Source of the DNA: Algoriphagus faecimaris
GTDB taxonomy: Bacteria > Bacteroidota > Bacteroidia > Cytophagales > Cyclobacteriaceae
Length of the DNA stretch: 64,000 nucleotides
Reading direction: 5' to 3'
Assembly (NCBI RefSeq): GCF_900101705.1
Contig: NZ_FNAC01000011.1
Coordinates: forward strand, 1-64,000
The position numbers and the translations under genes are program-made. The notes beneath the pieces were generated by a model. That model was not told the origin of the DNA. It did no database searches and saw only the letters and a list, made by a program, of their open reading frames with translations. Positions 7,579-14,847 of the stretch are shown here, piece by piece. Positions within the stretch are counted from its first letter, which is position 1. Every line of letters starts with the position of its first letter.

Positions 7579-8583
7579 ATGCCCTCCCGCCATACCTTCT
7601 CTTGCATCGATGCCCACACCTGTGGCAATCCCGTTCGGGTAGTTTCTGGTGGTGTTCCCTTTTTGAAAGGTAATTCCATGCTGGAAAAGCGTCAGTATTT
7701 CCTGGAAAACTACGATTGGATACGAACCGGGCTGATGTTTGAGCCTCGCGGTCATGATATGATGTCCGGCTCCATGCTCTTTCCTCCACATGATCCGGAA
7801 AATGACTTTGCCATTCTTTTTATAGAAACTTCCGGTTGCCTCCCTATGTGCGGGCATGGTACTATCGGTACGATTACTATCGCGATCGAGGAAGGCTTGA
7901 TTTATCCTAAAACTCCCGGCTTTTTGCGGATGGAAGCGCCGGCAGGTTTGGTTCTAGTCGAATACAAGCAGGAAGGCAAAAAGGTGAAATCTGTGAAGTT
8001 GACCAATGTGAAAAGCTATTTGGCAGCCGAAAACTTGGAAATCGAGATCGAAGAACTTGGCAAACTCAGCGTGGATGTAGCCTATGGGGGAAACTTCTAC
8101 TGCATCGTCGATCCACAGGAAAATTTTCCTGGGTTGGAGCACTTCAAAGCCGAGCAATTGATCAGCATGGCCCGAAATCTCCGATCAAAAATGAACGAAC
8201 GCTATGATTTTGTTCATCCCGAATATGAACGAATCCGGGGACTTTCCCATGTGATGTGGACCGGAAAGACTTTGGATGAAAACAGCACCGCCCGAAATGC
8301 GGTCTTTTACGGGGACAAAGCTATTGACCGCTCTCCTTGTGGAACAGGCACTTCAGCCAGAATAGCGCAGTGGTATGCCAAAGGAAAATTAAAACCCGGT
8401 GATGAATTTATCCATGAAAGCTTCATTGGTTCGAAGTTTATTGGAAGGATAGAAGAAGTAACCAAAATCGGAGGTAAGCCAGCCATCATTCCCAGCATCG
8501 AAGGTTGGGCTAAGGTCTATGGCTACAATACCATCATCTTGGATGAGGATGATCCTTATGTCCATGGATTTCAAGTAATTTAA
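7579..8583 (+). CDS. 4-hydroxyproline 2-epimerase (proline racemase family)
   Basis: A 334-residue proline racemase-fold enzyme. Both catalytic cysteines are present: Cys91 in PMCGHGTIG and Cys254 in RSPCGTGTSA. Family knowledge: racemases/epimerases carry Cys at both sites, whereas trans-3-hydroxyproline dehydratases have Thr at the second. Two Cys therefore point to epimerisation, here of trans-4-hydroxy-L-proline to cis-4-hydroxy-D-proline, because the cluster contains a D-amino-acid oxidase and later enzymes. The gene follows a palindromic repeat and precedes the oxidase by 112 bp. The ATG at 7579 gives the usual family N-terminus (FSCIDAHTCGNPVRVV). Confidence 0.9.
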   Translation: MPSRHTFSCIDAHTCGNPVRVVSGGVPFLKGNSMLEKRQYFLENYDWIRTGLMFEPRGHDMMSGSMLFPPHDPENDFAILFIETSGCLPMCGHGTIGTITIAIEEGLIYPKTPGFLRMEAPAGLVLVEYKQEGKKVKSVKLTNVKSYLAAENLEIEIEELGKLSVDVAYGGNFYCIVDPQENFPGLEHFKAEQLISMARNLRSKMNERYDFVHPEYERIRGLSHVMWTGKTLDENSTARNAVFYGDKAIDRSPCGTGTSARIAQWYAKGKLKPGDEFIHESFIGSKFIGRIEEVTKIGGKPAIIPSIEGWAKVYGYNTIILDEDDPYVHGFQVI

Positions 8584-8593
8584 TCGTTGAGGT

Positions 8594-8625
8594 GACCTTT
8601 GAGGTTTTGAAAACCCTAGAAGGTC
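8594..8625. repeat. GACCTT...AAGGTC palindrome, copy a
   Basis: A 32-bp imperfect palindrome built on GACCTT, AGGTTTT and AAAACC with AAGGTC at the end. A second, similar palindrome lies 30 bp downstream in the same spacer. Confidence 0.5.
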
Positions 8626-8654
8626 TTAATTCACTGTATTTATCATTCAAAAAA

Positions 8655-8685
8655 TACCTTCGAGGTCTTGAAGACCTTAAAGGAT
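8655..8685. repeat. ACCTTCGAGGTCTTGAAGACC palindrome, copy b
   Basis: Core GAGGTCTTGAAGACCTT with outer ACCTT/AAGGA arms. It resembles copy a at 8594-8625 (accttNgaggtNttgaa pattern). Both are REP-like and precede the oxidase gene. Confidence 0.5.
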
Positions 8686-8695
8686 AGGAAGTCAA

Positions 8696-9943
8696 ATGAA
8701 ATCTACCCTTATCATCGGCGGTGGCATAGTGGGATTATTCTCGGCCTATTTTCTTTCAAAAGAAGGAATTGAAGTATCCATCATTGACCGTACTCACCTG
8801 AAGGACAATTGCTCCACAGGCAATGCGGGCATGATCGTCCCCTCGCATATTATTCCGCTTGCCGCACCGGGTATGATTTCCAAGGGGATTTCCTGGATGT
8901 TTTCTTCCAAAAGCCCCTTTTACATCCATCCCCGATTTGATTACAAATTATTGCAGTGGAGCTTCCTCTTTTTCAAATCTGCCAATCAAAAGCAGGTCGA
9001 AAAAGCCATCCCCTTTTTGAAAAACATCTCCCTTTTATCCAAATCCCTCTACCTCCAATTCCGAGAGGAGCATCCGGAGGCAGCCTTGGCCTTTCAAGAA
9101 AAAGGACTCATGATGCTGTATCAGACAGATGCGGTAGAAAAAGAAGAGATTGAATTTGCTCATTTAGCAATAAAGCATGGCTTGGAGGCTGAAATTCTCA
9201 GCCCTAAAGACATCCAAAAGATCGAACCACACTTGGAGGTCAAAGCCAAAGGGGCTGTGCTTTTTCCAGGAGATGCCCACCTTGACCCCGGTGCCTTGTA
9301 CAGCTATTTGAAAAAATACCTGGAAGAGAAAGGAGTGAAATTCCTGACCCAAACCCAGGTCTTAGGCTTTGAAAAATCAGAGACCAAAGTCCAAGCAGTC
9401 CTAACTGACAAGGGAAAGCTTGAAGCGGAAAAAATTCTGCTCTGCGGAGGTTCTTGGTCCGGTGAATTGGCAAAAAAACTAGGTTTTTCACTTCCCATGA
9501 TGGGCGGAAAAGGCTATTCCTTTTTGCAGAATAATCAGCCGGAGATCAAGCAGGCCACCATCCTGACCGAGATGAAAGTAGCGGTGAGCCCCTACGACAA
9601 TCAGGTACGATTTGGAGGAACGATGGAAATCGCCGGAACTAACCAGAAAATCGACATGAAGCGGGTGCAGGGTATTTTTGAGTCCATCAATCGCTACTAC
9701 CCGGATTTTCAAGCCCAATTTCCCAAAGAAACCGAAATTTGGAAAGGTCTACGCCCTTGTTCGCCCGACGGACTCCCTTACATCGGCTATGCACCGGGCT
9801 ATTCCAATGTTTTGGTAGGTAGTGGACATGCCATGATGGGGATATCTATGGCGCCGGCCACCGGCAAACTCCTGACTGAACTCCATCAGCAAAAAGAGGC
9901 TACGATGGCCATTAGTGGATTTGAGGTAGGGAGGTTTAATTAA
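8696..9943 (+). CDS. FAD-dependent D-hydroxyproline oxidase/dehydrogenase (DAO family)
   Basis: A 415-residue FAD oxidoreductase. The dinucleotide fold is at the N-terminus (TLIIGGGIVGLFSAYFLS, about residues 4-21, with the acidic end of the second strand in SIID). The C-terminal GLRPCSPDGLPYIG and GSGHAMMGISMAPATGK are the usual substrate/FAD-binding segments of DadA/DAO enzymes. In this cluster the expected substrate is cis-4-hydroxy-D-proline, oxidised to 1-pyrroline-4-hydroxy-2-carboxylate, which the DapA-like enzyme takes over. It probably donates electrons to the respiratory chain as DadA does. It is the last catabolic gene; no transporter follows. Specificity is contextual. Confidence 0.86.
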   Translation: MKSTLIIGGGIVGLFSAYFLSKEGIEVSIIDRTHLKDNCSTGNAGMIVPSHIIPLAAPGMISKGISWMFSSKSPFYIHPRFDYKLLQWSFLFFKSANQKQVEKAIPFLKNISLLSKSLYLQFREEHPEAALAFQEKGLMMLYQTDAVEKEEIEFAHLAIKHGLEAEILSPKDIQKIEPHLEVKAKGAVLFPGDAHLDPGALYSYLKKYLEEKGVKFLTQTQVLGFEKSETKVQAVLTDKGKLEAEKILLCGGSWSGELAKKLGFSLPMMGGKGYSFLQNNQPEIKQATILTEMKVAVSPYDNQVRFGGTMEIAGTNQKIDMKRVQGIFESINRYYPDFQAQFPKETEIWKGLRPCSPDGLPYIGYAPGYSNVLVGSGHAMMGISMAPATGKLLTELHQQKEATMAISGFEVGRFN

Positions 9944-10167
9944 TTGATGATAAAATCCTGAAAGTCGGGGATAGTGCCATCAGGTAAATTTTTGTCGTAT
10001 TTGGGCTGAATGTCCAAAGTCCGAGGCATACAGCAATTCAATTGCTTTCAAGGGACAAAAGAAGCTGAAGACCAACCAATCATCCCAAAGTACCCTCCAT
10101 CAAAAAAATTTAACTTCCATCTCTCTCCCGACGTAGTACTTTCGAGTCATCAAATCTAGTTAACCCT
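9944..10167. other. gene-free spacer between the oxidase and DoxX genes
   Basis: 224 bp without a supported ORF. It includes GTGCCATCAGGTAAATTTTT (about 9979-9998), which looks like a dispersed non-coding repeat fragment, but no second copy is visible here. A -7-like TACTTTCG sits at 10137-10144. Confidence 0.3.
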
Positions 10168-10566
10168 ATGCGCGAATCCCTTGAAAAAAGCCTAGTTCTA
10201 CTCATTATCCGTCTTGGTGCCGGAGGAATGATGCTCACCCATGGCATTCCAAAAATCAATCGCTTGATGGCCGATGAAGTCAAATTTGCCGATCCCTTTG
10301 GCTTGGGTCCTACGATATCTTTGGGACTAGCCACTTTTGCGGAAGTGCTTTGTGCCGCTCTGATTATGATCGGATTCAAAGTACGCTTAGCGACTATTCC
10401 CCTGATGGTAACGATGCTTACCGCTGCTTTCTATGCCCATTGGGATGATCCTTTTGGCCGAAAAGAGCTCCCCTTACTCTATTTCCTAACCTTTTTGGGT
10501 CTGTTAGTTTTTGGTGGCGGGAAATTTTCGATTGATGGAATCATGGGTAAAAAGCGGGGAATTTAA
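10168..10566 (+). CDS. DoxX family membrane protein
   Basis: A 132-residue protein with four hydrophobic segments (about 8-28, 48-68, 73-92, 101-121) and the DoxX-type opening LLIIRLGAGGMMLTHGIPKI, in which Arg and His are well conserved. Family members form small membrane complexes linked to thiol or quinone redox balance. The function of this one is not known. It is probably transcribed alone: a terminator overlaps the 3' end and its stop codon lies in the terminator loop. It follows the hydroxyproline cluster on the same strand but after a 224-bp gap, so a link is doubtful. Confidence 0.8.
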   Translation: MRESLEKSLVLLIIRLGAGGMMLTHGIPKINRLMADEVKFADPFGLGPTISLGLATFAEVLCAALIMIGFKVRLATIPLMVTMLTAAFYAHWDDPFGRKELPLLYFLTFLGLLVFGGGKFSIDGIMGKKRGI

Positions 10567-10580
10567 ACCGCTTTTTACTT
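10546..10580 (+). terminator. terminator overlapping the end of the DoxX gene
   Basis: AAAAAGCGG (10549-10557) pairs with CCGCTTTTT (10568-10576). The DoxX stop codon (10564-10566) lies in the loop. The T run is part of the stem. Confidence 0.6.
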
Positions 10581-10682
10581 TACCATTTCCCCTAGTCGCT
10601 GTCCTCCGACTGACACTTGCTAGCCGCGAATAGTATCCTAACCAATTGAACTAGTTTAGATGGCTTATAAAAATTCATCAAC

Positions 10683-10752
10683 TTACTTTTGGTAAGTTAC
10701 TTTTGGTAAGTTACTTTTGGTAAGTAACAAAAGGTAAGTTAATTTTAAAACC
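10683..10752 (+). repeat. four tandem 14-bp palindromic units abutting the ATPase start codon
   Basis: TTACTTTTGGTAAG occurs three times head to tail (10683-10696, 10697-10710, 10711-10724). A fourth unit, TAACAAAAGGTAAG, follows at 10725-10738. A degenerate TTAATTTTAAAACC then fills the last 14 bp to the ATG. Each perfect unit contains the inverted pair CTTAC/GTAAG, so it looks like an array of operator half-sites or a set of RNA hairpins. No conventional ribosome-binding site remains between array and start. Confidence 0.75.
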
Positions 10753-11889
10753 ATGGCTAAGCGTCATAAAACACCTGCAAATCCCTTTCCAACTACAGGA
10801 TATTATGGGCCGGAATATTTTTGTGATCGAGAAAAAGAAACTCATCAGCTCCTTAAAAACCTGACAAATGGTCAATCTTGCTTATTATATGGAAAGCGAC
10901 GCCTAGGAAAAACCGCTTTAATTCATCATTTGGCGGAGCACATGCCAAAAAATTGGGACTTCATTTACATCGATATTCTTTCGACCGAAAATGAAAAACA
11001 ACTGCTGAATTCCCTGGGTACCGCATTGCTTCATCATTTTTCTGAAAAAGACAGTTGGGGGAGAAAAGTCTGGTCCTTTGTCAAAAATCTCAGACCGATG
11101 ATATCTTTTGATCAATTAAGTGGACTTCCGCAAGTGAGTTTTCAGGTAAATGAGGCAAAGCAGCCGGTAATAGATCTTTTGAATTTTCTGGAAAGGTCGG
11201 AGAGGCCCATGGTGATTGCGATTGATGAATTTCAGCAAATTCATGCTTATCCTGAGAAAAACACCGATGCCTGGTTGAGATCGGTCATTCAGCAGCTTCA
11301 AAATGTTAATTTTCTGTTTTCAGGAAGTCAGCAATCTATTTTAAATGAGCTGTTTTCCAATCCTTCCCGCCCTTTTTTTAAAAGTGCAAGCCCGATACAG
11401 CTCCAAAAAATTGATCCGAAGCAATACCGGACTTTTATCATTGATACTTTCAAAAAACATCAAAAAAGCTTATCCCCCGAACTTACAGATCAAATTCTTG
11501 ATTGGACTAAAGGTCATACTTATTATGTACAATTACTCTGCAATCGGCTAGTTCAAGTTCCAAAAAAAGTCTATAAAAAGACTGATTGGCAAAAATGTGC
11601 CCAACAGATTTTGGAGGAGAACGAAGCTTTCTTTCTGCATTTCAGGAACCTCTTGAGCACCCAACAATGGAAGTTATTGACTGCCGTCGCCAAATCGGAG
11701 AAGGTTTATCAACCTACCTCAAAATCCTTTCTGAGTGAACACAACTTAGGGAGTTCTGCGACTGTCATCAAATCCCTTCAGGTCCTCCAAGAAAAGGAAA
11801 TGATCTATCAGGAAACAGACGCGGAAGGAAATATCTACTACGAAGTAAATGATGTATTTTTGATGCGCTGGGTACAGGAAACCTATTGA
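10753..11889 (+). CDS. AAA/STAND-type ATPase with C-terminal winged helix (archaeal ATPase-like family)
   Basis: A 378-residue ATP-binding protein. Walker A is GKRRLGKT (47-54), Walker B is MVIAIDEF (153-160), and a sensor-like FLFSGSQQ follows near 185. The C-terminal quarter (LLTAVAKSEKVYQPTSKSF onward) reads as a winged helix-turn-helix. This layout matches the archaeal-type ATPase families (PF01637/DUF4143 neighbourhood) common in Bacteroidota. Their cellular role is mostly unknown; mobile-element or regulatory functions have been suggested. The 14-bp repeat array directly before the start is a plausible binding site for the protein's own winged helix. The gene ends 25 bp from the convergent methyltransferase-HIT gene. 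Confidence 0.78.
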   Translation: MAKRHKTPANPFPTTGYYGPEYFCDREKETHQLLKNLTNGQSCLLYGKRRLGKTALIHHLAEHMPKNWDFIYIDILSTENEKQLLNSLGTALLHHFSEKDSWGRKVWSFVKNLRPMISFDQLSGLPQVSFQVNEAKQPVIDLLNFLERSERPMVIAIDEFQQIHAYPEKNTDAWLRSVIQQLQNVNFLFSGSQQSILNELFSNPSRPFFKSASPIQLQKIDPKQYRTFIIDTFKKHQKSLSPELTDQILDWTKGHTYYVQLLCNRLVQVPKKVYKKTDWQKCAQQILEENEAFFLHFRNLLSTQQWKLLTAVAKSEKVYQPTSKSFLSEHNLGSSATVIKSLQVLQEKEMIYQETDAEGNIYYEVNDVFLMRWVQETY

Positions 11890-11914
11890 GGGAATGATAA
11901 ATTGGGATTAAGAT

Positions 11915-12775
11915 TTAATAAACACTTTTTCCTGGAATCACTCCCCTCACCCCACCTCTCGGATCTTCAACATCACCCGTATATCTTGGAATCAAATGAA
12001 TATGAACATGTGAAACGGTCTGTCCAGCATTCTCACCAATATTAATTCCTAAATTGAATCCATCTGGCTTGTAGCGTCTTTGGATCACCTTTTTTACCTC
12101 ATTGAGCATAAATATACAGGAAGATTGCTCCTTAAAACTCAACTCAAAATAATTTGATATATGTCGTTTCGGAATAATCAGAGCATGACCAGGATTAACA
12201 GGATACCTATCCAAAATTGAAAAAGCTTGTGCAGATTCTAGGATCAATTCAGTTTCCGAACTGGGATTACAAAATGGACATTCCACATCATCCTTCTTTG
12301 ATTGATAAAAATGTCCATACTCGTAAATCTCGCAAAATTCATTTTTAAAGACTGACTTAAACGGTAGGATCACATTAGTTTGGTAGGTAGGTTTTTGGTG
12401 AATTTTATGAGTTCGAAACCCTTCATAAATCAAATCCCGACGTACAGCAAAGTAGGCTTTTCCAGAAGGCTTCAGTAATGCTGAAATCTCCATTAAAACC
12501 AGGGATTGTTCTTCAGGCATCAACACATTTAACACATAAAAGCAAATGATGGTATCATATCGTTTCTTAGGATAATCAGGTTGATAATGTCTATCATAAC
12601 CCTCAATCGAAAACCCTTGCTGAGAAAGGATTTCTACATCTTTTCCAAAGCCACAACCAAAGTCTAAAATTTCTCCATTAAGCAGAGTCATTTCCTTCAC
12701 TCTCTTTGCGGGGAAAGAAAGAGATGATCGCTCTTTGGCTGTGAGGTGTGAAAAATTATTTTGTTTTAGGCTCAT
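11915..12775 (-). CDS. bifunctional class I SAM methyltransferase-HIT protein
   Basis: A 286-residue fusion. Residues about 20-150 form a class I methyltransferase domain with motif I DFGCGFGKD (38-46), YDTIICFYVLNVL (about 74-86) and no DPPY-type amino-methyltransferase motif. A CPFC knuckle (166-169) opens the HIT domain, which ends in the histidine triad HVHIHLIPR (256-264) and PRGGVRGVIP. HIT proteins hydrolyse or transfer nucleotidyl groups. The PRGGVRGVIP tail is one I associate with HIT domains in defence-type helicases. The start is uncertain: ATG at 12775 (chosen) or 12790, both inside the upstream HNH gene, so the two are translationally coupled. Substrate unknown; nucleic-acid modification or repair is the likeliest theme. 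Confidence 0.8.
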   Translation of the reverse strand: MSLKQNNFSHLTAKERSSLSFPAKRVKEMTLLNGEILDFGCGFGKDVEILSQQGFSIEGYDRHYQPDYPKKRYDTIICFYVLNVLMPEEQSLVLMEISALLKPSGKAYFAVRRDLIYEGFRTHKIHQKPTYQTNVILPFKSVFKNEFCEIYEYGHFYQSKKDDVECPFCNPSSETELILESAQAFSILDRYPVNPGHALIIPKRHISNYFELSFKEQSSCIFMLNEVKKVIQRRYKPDGFNLGINIGENAGQTVSHVHIHLIPRYTGDVEDPRGGVRGVIPGKSVY

Positions 12776-13817
12776 AGAATTCAAACCCATTGTTGTGAGC
12801 AATAGTAATTAAAGGTTCAATCGTTTCTTTAAATCTATTCTTTGACAAACCAGAATACTGAAAGCTCTCAAGAGATGGAAAAATTGATAAATAGTCCTCT
12901 ATAAACTTTGAATCTGGATTTTTCTTAATGACTACTTGAAGGGCTCTTTTCTGGATTTCAAAAAAAGAGTCAAAATATCGATTTAGAGGCGGAAGCTTAT
13001 CGCTTTTTGATCCATTCGTTGACGCATGAGCTGGCACCAAATTCCAATTCAGGTCATGAGAAACAAAGTTATATGGCACGAAATGATCTAAGGCATAATT
13101 ATTTGTAGTTAGAATTTCTCCAGAATAGATACACTTCTGCTCTTTGACTTCATCAAAATAGAAATTCCAGAAACCTTTCTTTTGCTTATAAAGCGATGAC
13201 CTACTTATTGGTTTAATAAGTTTATTGGGAATATCAGGGACATTTGGATTATGCTTTTGCAAAAACAAACTCAAATTCCAGAGGCAAAAATCTTTTAAAA
13301 CTGCTGAGTTTTTTAAAAAATAAGGTAGCCACTCTGGATTTACTTCGATGCAAACTGATTCTAAAAAATACGGACTCATTCTTTTCGGATCTTTAGAGTT
13401 CTTATAAATCTGACGCTTACTCATCGATGGAAACCAGGGCGAAAGAAACCAATGAGGAACTTGATTATCAAAATGTGAAAGAATTGAAACAGATCTAGGG
13501 TCTTTAAAAGATAATATTTGTTCCCAAACCTTCGTCTGCCCCAAGTCAATTGGAATCTTTTTCTCCACTTTAAAAAATGAAACGGCCTCATGAACTTTAT
13601 CTTGCTTACCGAAAGAGATTTTGAAATAATTAACAGTATACCAAGCGTTGGCAAGCATCCTTGCAAATATTTTTCTTTTTTCAAGAATAATACCTTCTTC
13701 TTCAATCAATTGAATTAAAGAGAGAAACCAATAAAATTTATAGGTTGCCGCAGTCTTACCTAAAGTAGATGATAAAAATTGGATTGGTAGATTTCTTTCT
13801 TCAGGTAAATTGAACAT
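12756..13817 (-). CDS. HNH endonuclease domain protein
   Basis: A 353-residue protein with an HNH nuclease domain near the C-terminal third. CIYSG is at 229-233, LDHFVPYN at 243-250 (metal/catalytic Asp-His), HDLNWNLVP at 254-262 and N..KSDK at about 268-273. This is the HNH_4-like form with an Asp-His-Phe-x-Pro core. The first 220 residues are helical and unrecognised and may recognise the target. It lacks a RuvC domain, so it is not Cas9-like. The 3' end overlaps the methyltransferase-HIT gene; both run toward the ATPase gene. The pair sits against the atp genes, which are otherwise conserved, suggesting an insertion. A defence or restriction role is inferred only. Confidence 0.75.
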   Translation of the reverse strand: MFNLPEERNLPIQFLSSTLGKTAATYKFYWFLSLIQLIEEEGIILEKRKIFARMLANAWYTVNYFKISFGKQDKVHEAVSFFKVEKKIPIDLGQTKVWEQILSFKDPRSVSILSHFDNQVPHWFLSPWFPSMSKRQIYKNSKDPKRMSPYFLESVCIEVNPEWLPYFLKNSAVLKDFCLWNLSLFLQKHNPNVPDIPNKLIKPISRSSLYKQKKGFWNFYFDEVKEQKCIYSGEILTTNNYALDHFVPYNFVSHDLNWNLVPAHASTNGSKSDKLPPLNRYFDSFFEIQKRALQVVIKKNPDSKFIEDYLSIFPSLESFQYSGLSKNRFKETIEPLITIAHNNGFEFYEPKTK

Positions 13818-13845
13818 TGATTTCTTAAAAACTTTAGTTCAATTT

Positions 13846-13889
13846 AAAAAAATCCCACAAAAAAACCACAGCCTTTGCAAGCTGTGGTC
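13846..13889 (-). terminator. terminator of the atp gene cluster
   Basis: ACCACAGC (13865-13872) pairs with GCTGTGGT (13881-13888). Read on the minus strand, it is followed by a T-rich tract (13846-13864). It lies 24 bp beyond the atpG stop. Confidence 0.7.
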
Positions 13890-13912
13890 TAGAAATATGG
13901 GTCTATTGGCTA

Positions 13913-14788
13913 TTACTTTCCGCCAAGTGCATTGGCACCGGCTACGATTTCCAAAATCTCATTGGTAATCGCCGCTTGACGGGTACGGTTGTACATCAAG
14001 CGTAATTCTTTAAGCAATTCTCCAGCATTTTCAGTTGCCTTATCCATTGCAGTCATTCGCGCACCATGCTCGGAAGCATTACTGTCAAGTACTGCTTTGT
14101 AAAACTGAATCTTCAATGCAGTAGGTACCAATTCTTCCAAAATATAGGTTCTCGAAGGCTCTAATAAGTACTCGGTCTCAGAGGTGCTTACTTCAGCAGT
14201 TACATCTTCCTTGGCCATTGGCAAAAACTGCTCCGTGCGGATGATCTGAGTAGCTACATTCTTGAATTCATTATAGACCATCACCACTTGATCGTAGTCT
14301 CCGGCTACAAATCCATTCATCGCAAACTCAGCTGCAGACTTTACATTGTCAAAAGCCACATCGCTAAATACTTGATAAAACTGATCGATTAAGGCGAAGT
14401 CAGACTTTTTGAAGTTTTCGTAGGCCTTTTTCCCCAAAGGAAGAATGAAAATTTGCTTACCAGCAAACTGCTCATTTATTGCAAGATTGGCAGCCTTGAT
14501 AACATTTGAATTGAAGGCACCACAAAGACCTTTGTCAGAAGTGATCGGAACTATCAGTACCTTAGTCACTTCGCGCTTTTGGGCATAGATCAGATCTTCC
14601 GCACCTTCGGCAGCGGCTGAGACATTGTTGAGGATATTTGTCAACTTCTGAGAATAAGGACGCATCTGAACGATTTTGTCCTGAGCTCGTCTGAGTTTCG
14701 CCGCAGCTACCATTTTCATGGCCTTGGTGATCTGCTGAGTCGAAACGACCGAGGTGATACGCTGCTTTACTTCCTTAAGGTTAGCCAT
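13913..14788 (-). CDS. atpG: F1F0 ATP synthase gamma subunit
   Basis: A 291-residue central-stalk subunit. It begins ANLKEVKQRITSVVSTQQITKAMKMVAAAKLRRAQ and ends MYNRTRQAAITNEILEIVAGA, the two long helices that form the rotating coiled coil in the catalytic hexamer. TSDKGLCGAFN near residue 83-93 is a strongly conserved family motif. Length is normal. It is the last gene of the atp set, 59 bp after atpA, and is followed by a clear terminator. The beta and epsilon genes do not follow, unlike in the E. coli order. Confidence 0.97.
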   Translation of the reverse strand: MANLKEVKQRITSVVSTQQITKAMKMVAAAKLRRAQDKIVQMRPYSQKLTNILNNVSAAAEGAEDLIYAQKREVTKVLIVPITSDKGLCGAFNSNVIKAANLAINEQFAGKQIFILPLGKKAYENFKKSDFALIDQFYQVFSDVAFDNVKSAAEFAMNGFVAGDYDQVVMVYNEFKNVATQIIRTEQFLPMAKEDVTAEVSTSETEYLLEPSRTYILEELVPTALKIQFYKAVLDSNASEHGARMTAMDKATENAGELLKELRLMYNRTRQAAITNEILEIVAGANALGGK

Positions 14789-14847
14789 CAGTGCTTAATT
14801 GTACTTCGGTATAAAGTACCGGAGCCGAAGCTCCGGATGATAATTGT

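Noticed and set aside
10683..10738. Tandem repeats considered as a CRISPR array
   Set aside because: The units are contiguous, 14 bp long and without spacers; no cas genes are nearby.
12756..13817. HNH gene considered as a Cas9/IscB-type nuclease
   Set aside because: No RuvC motifs, no bridge helix and no adjacent guide-RNA-like or repeat region could be seen.
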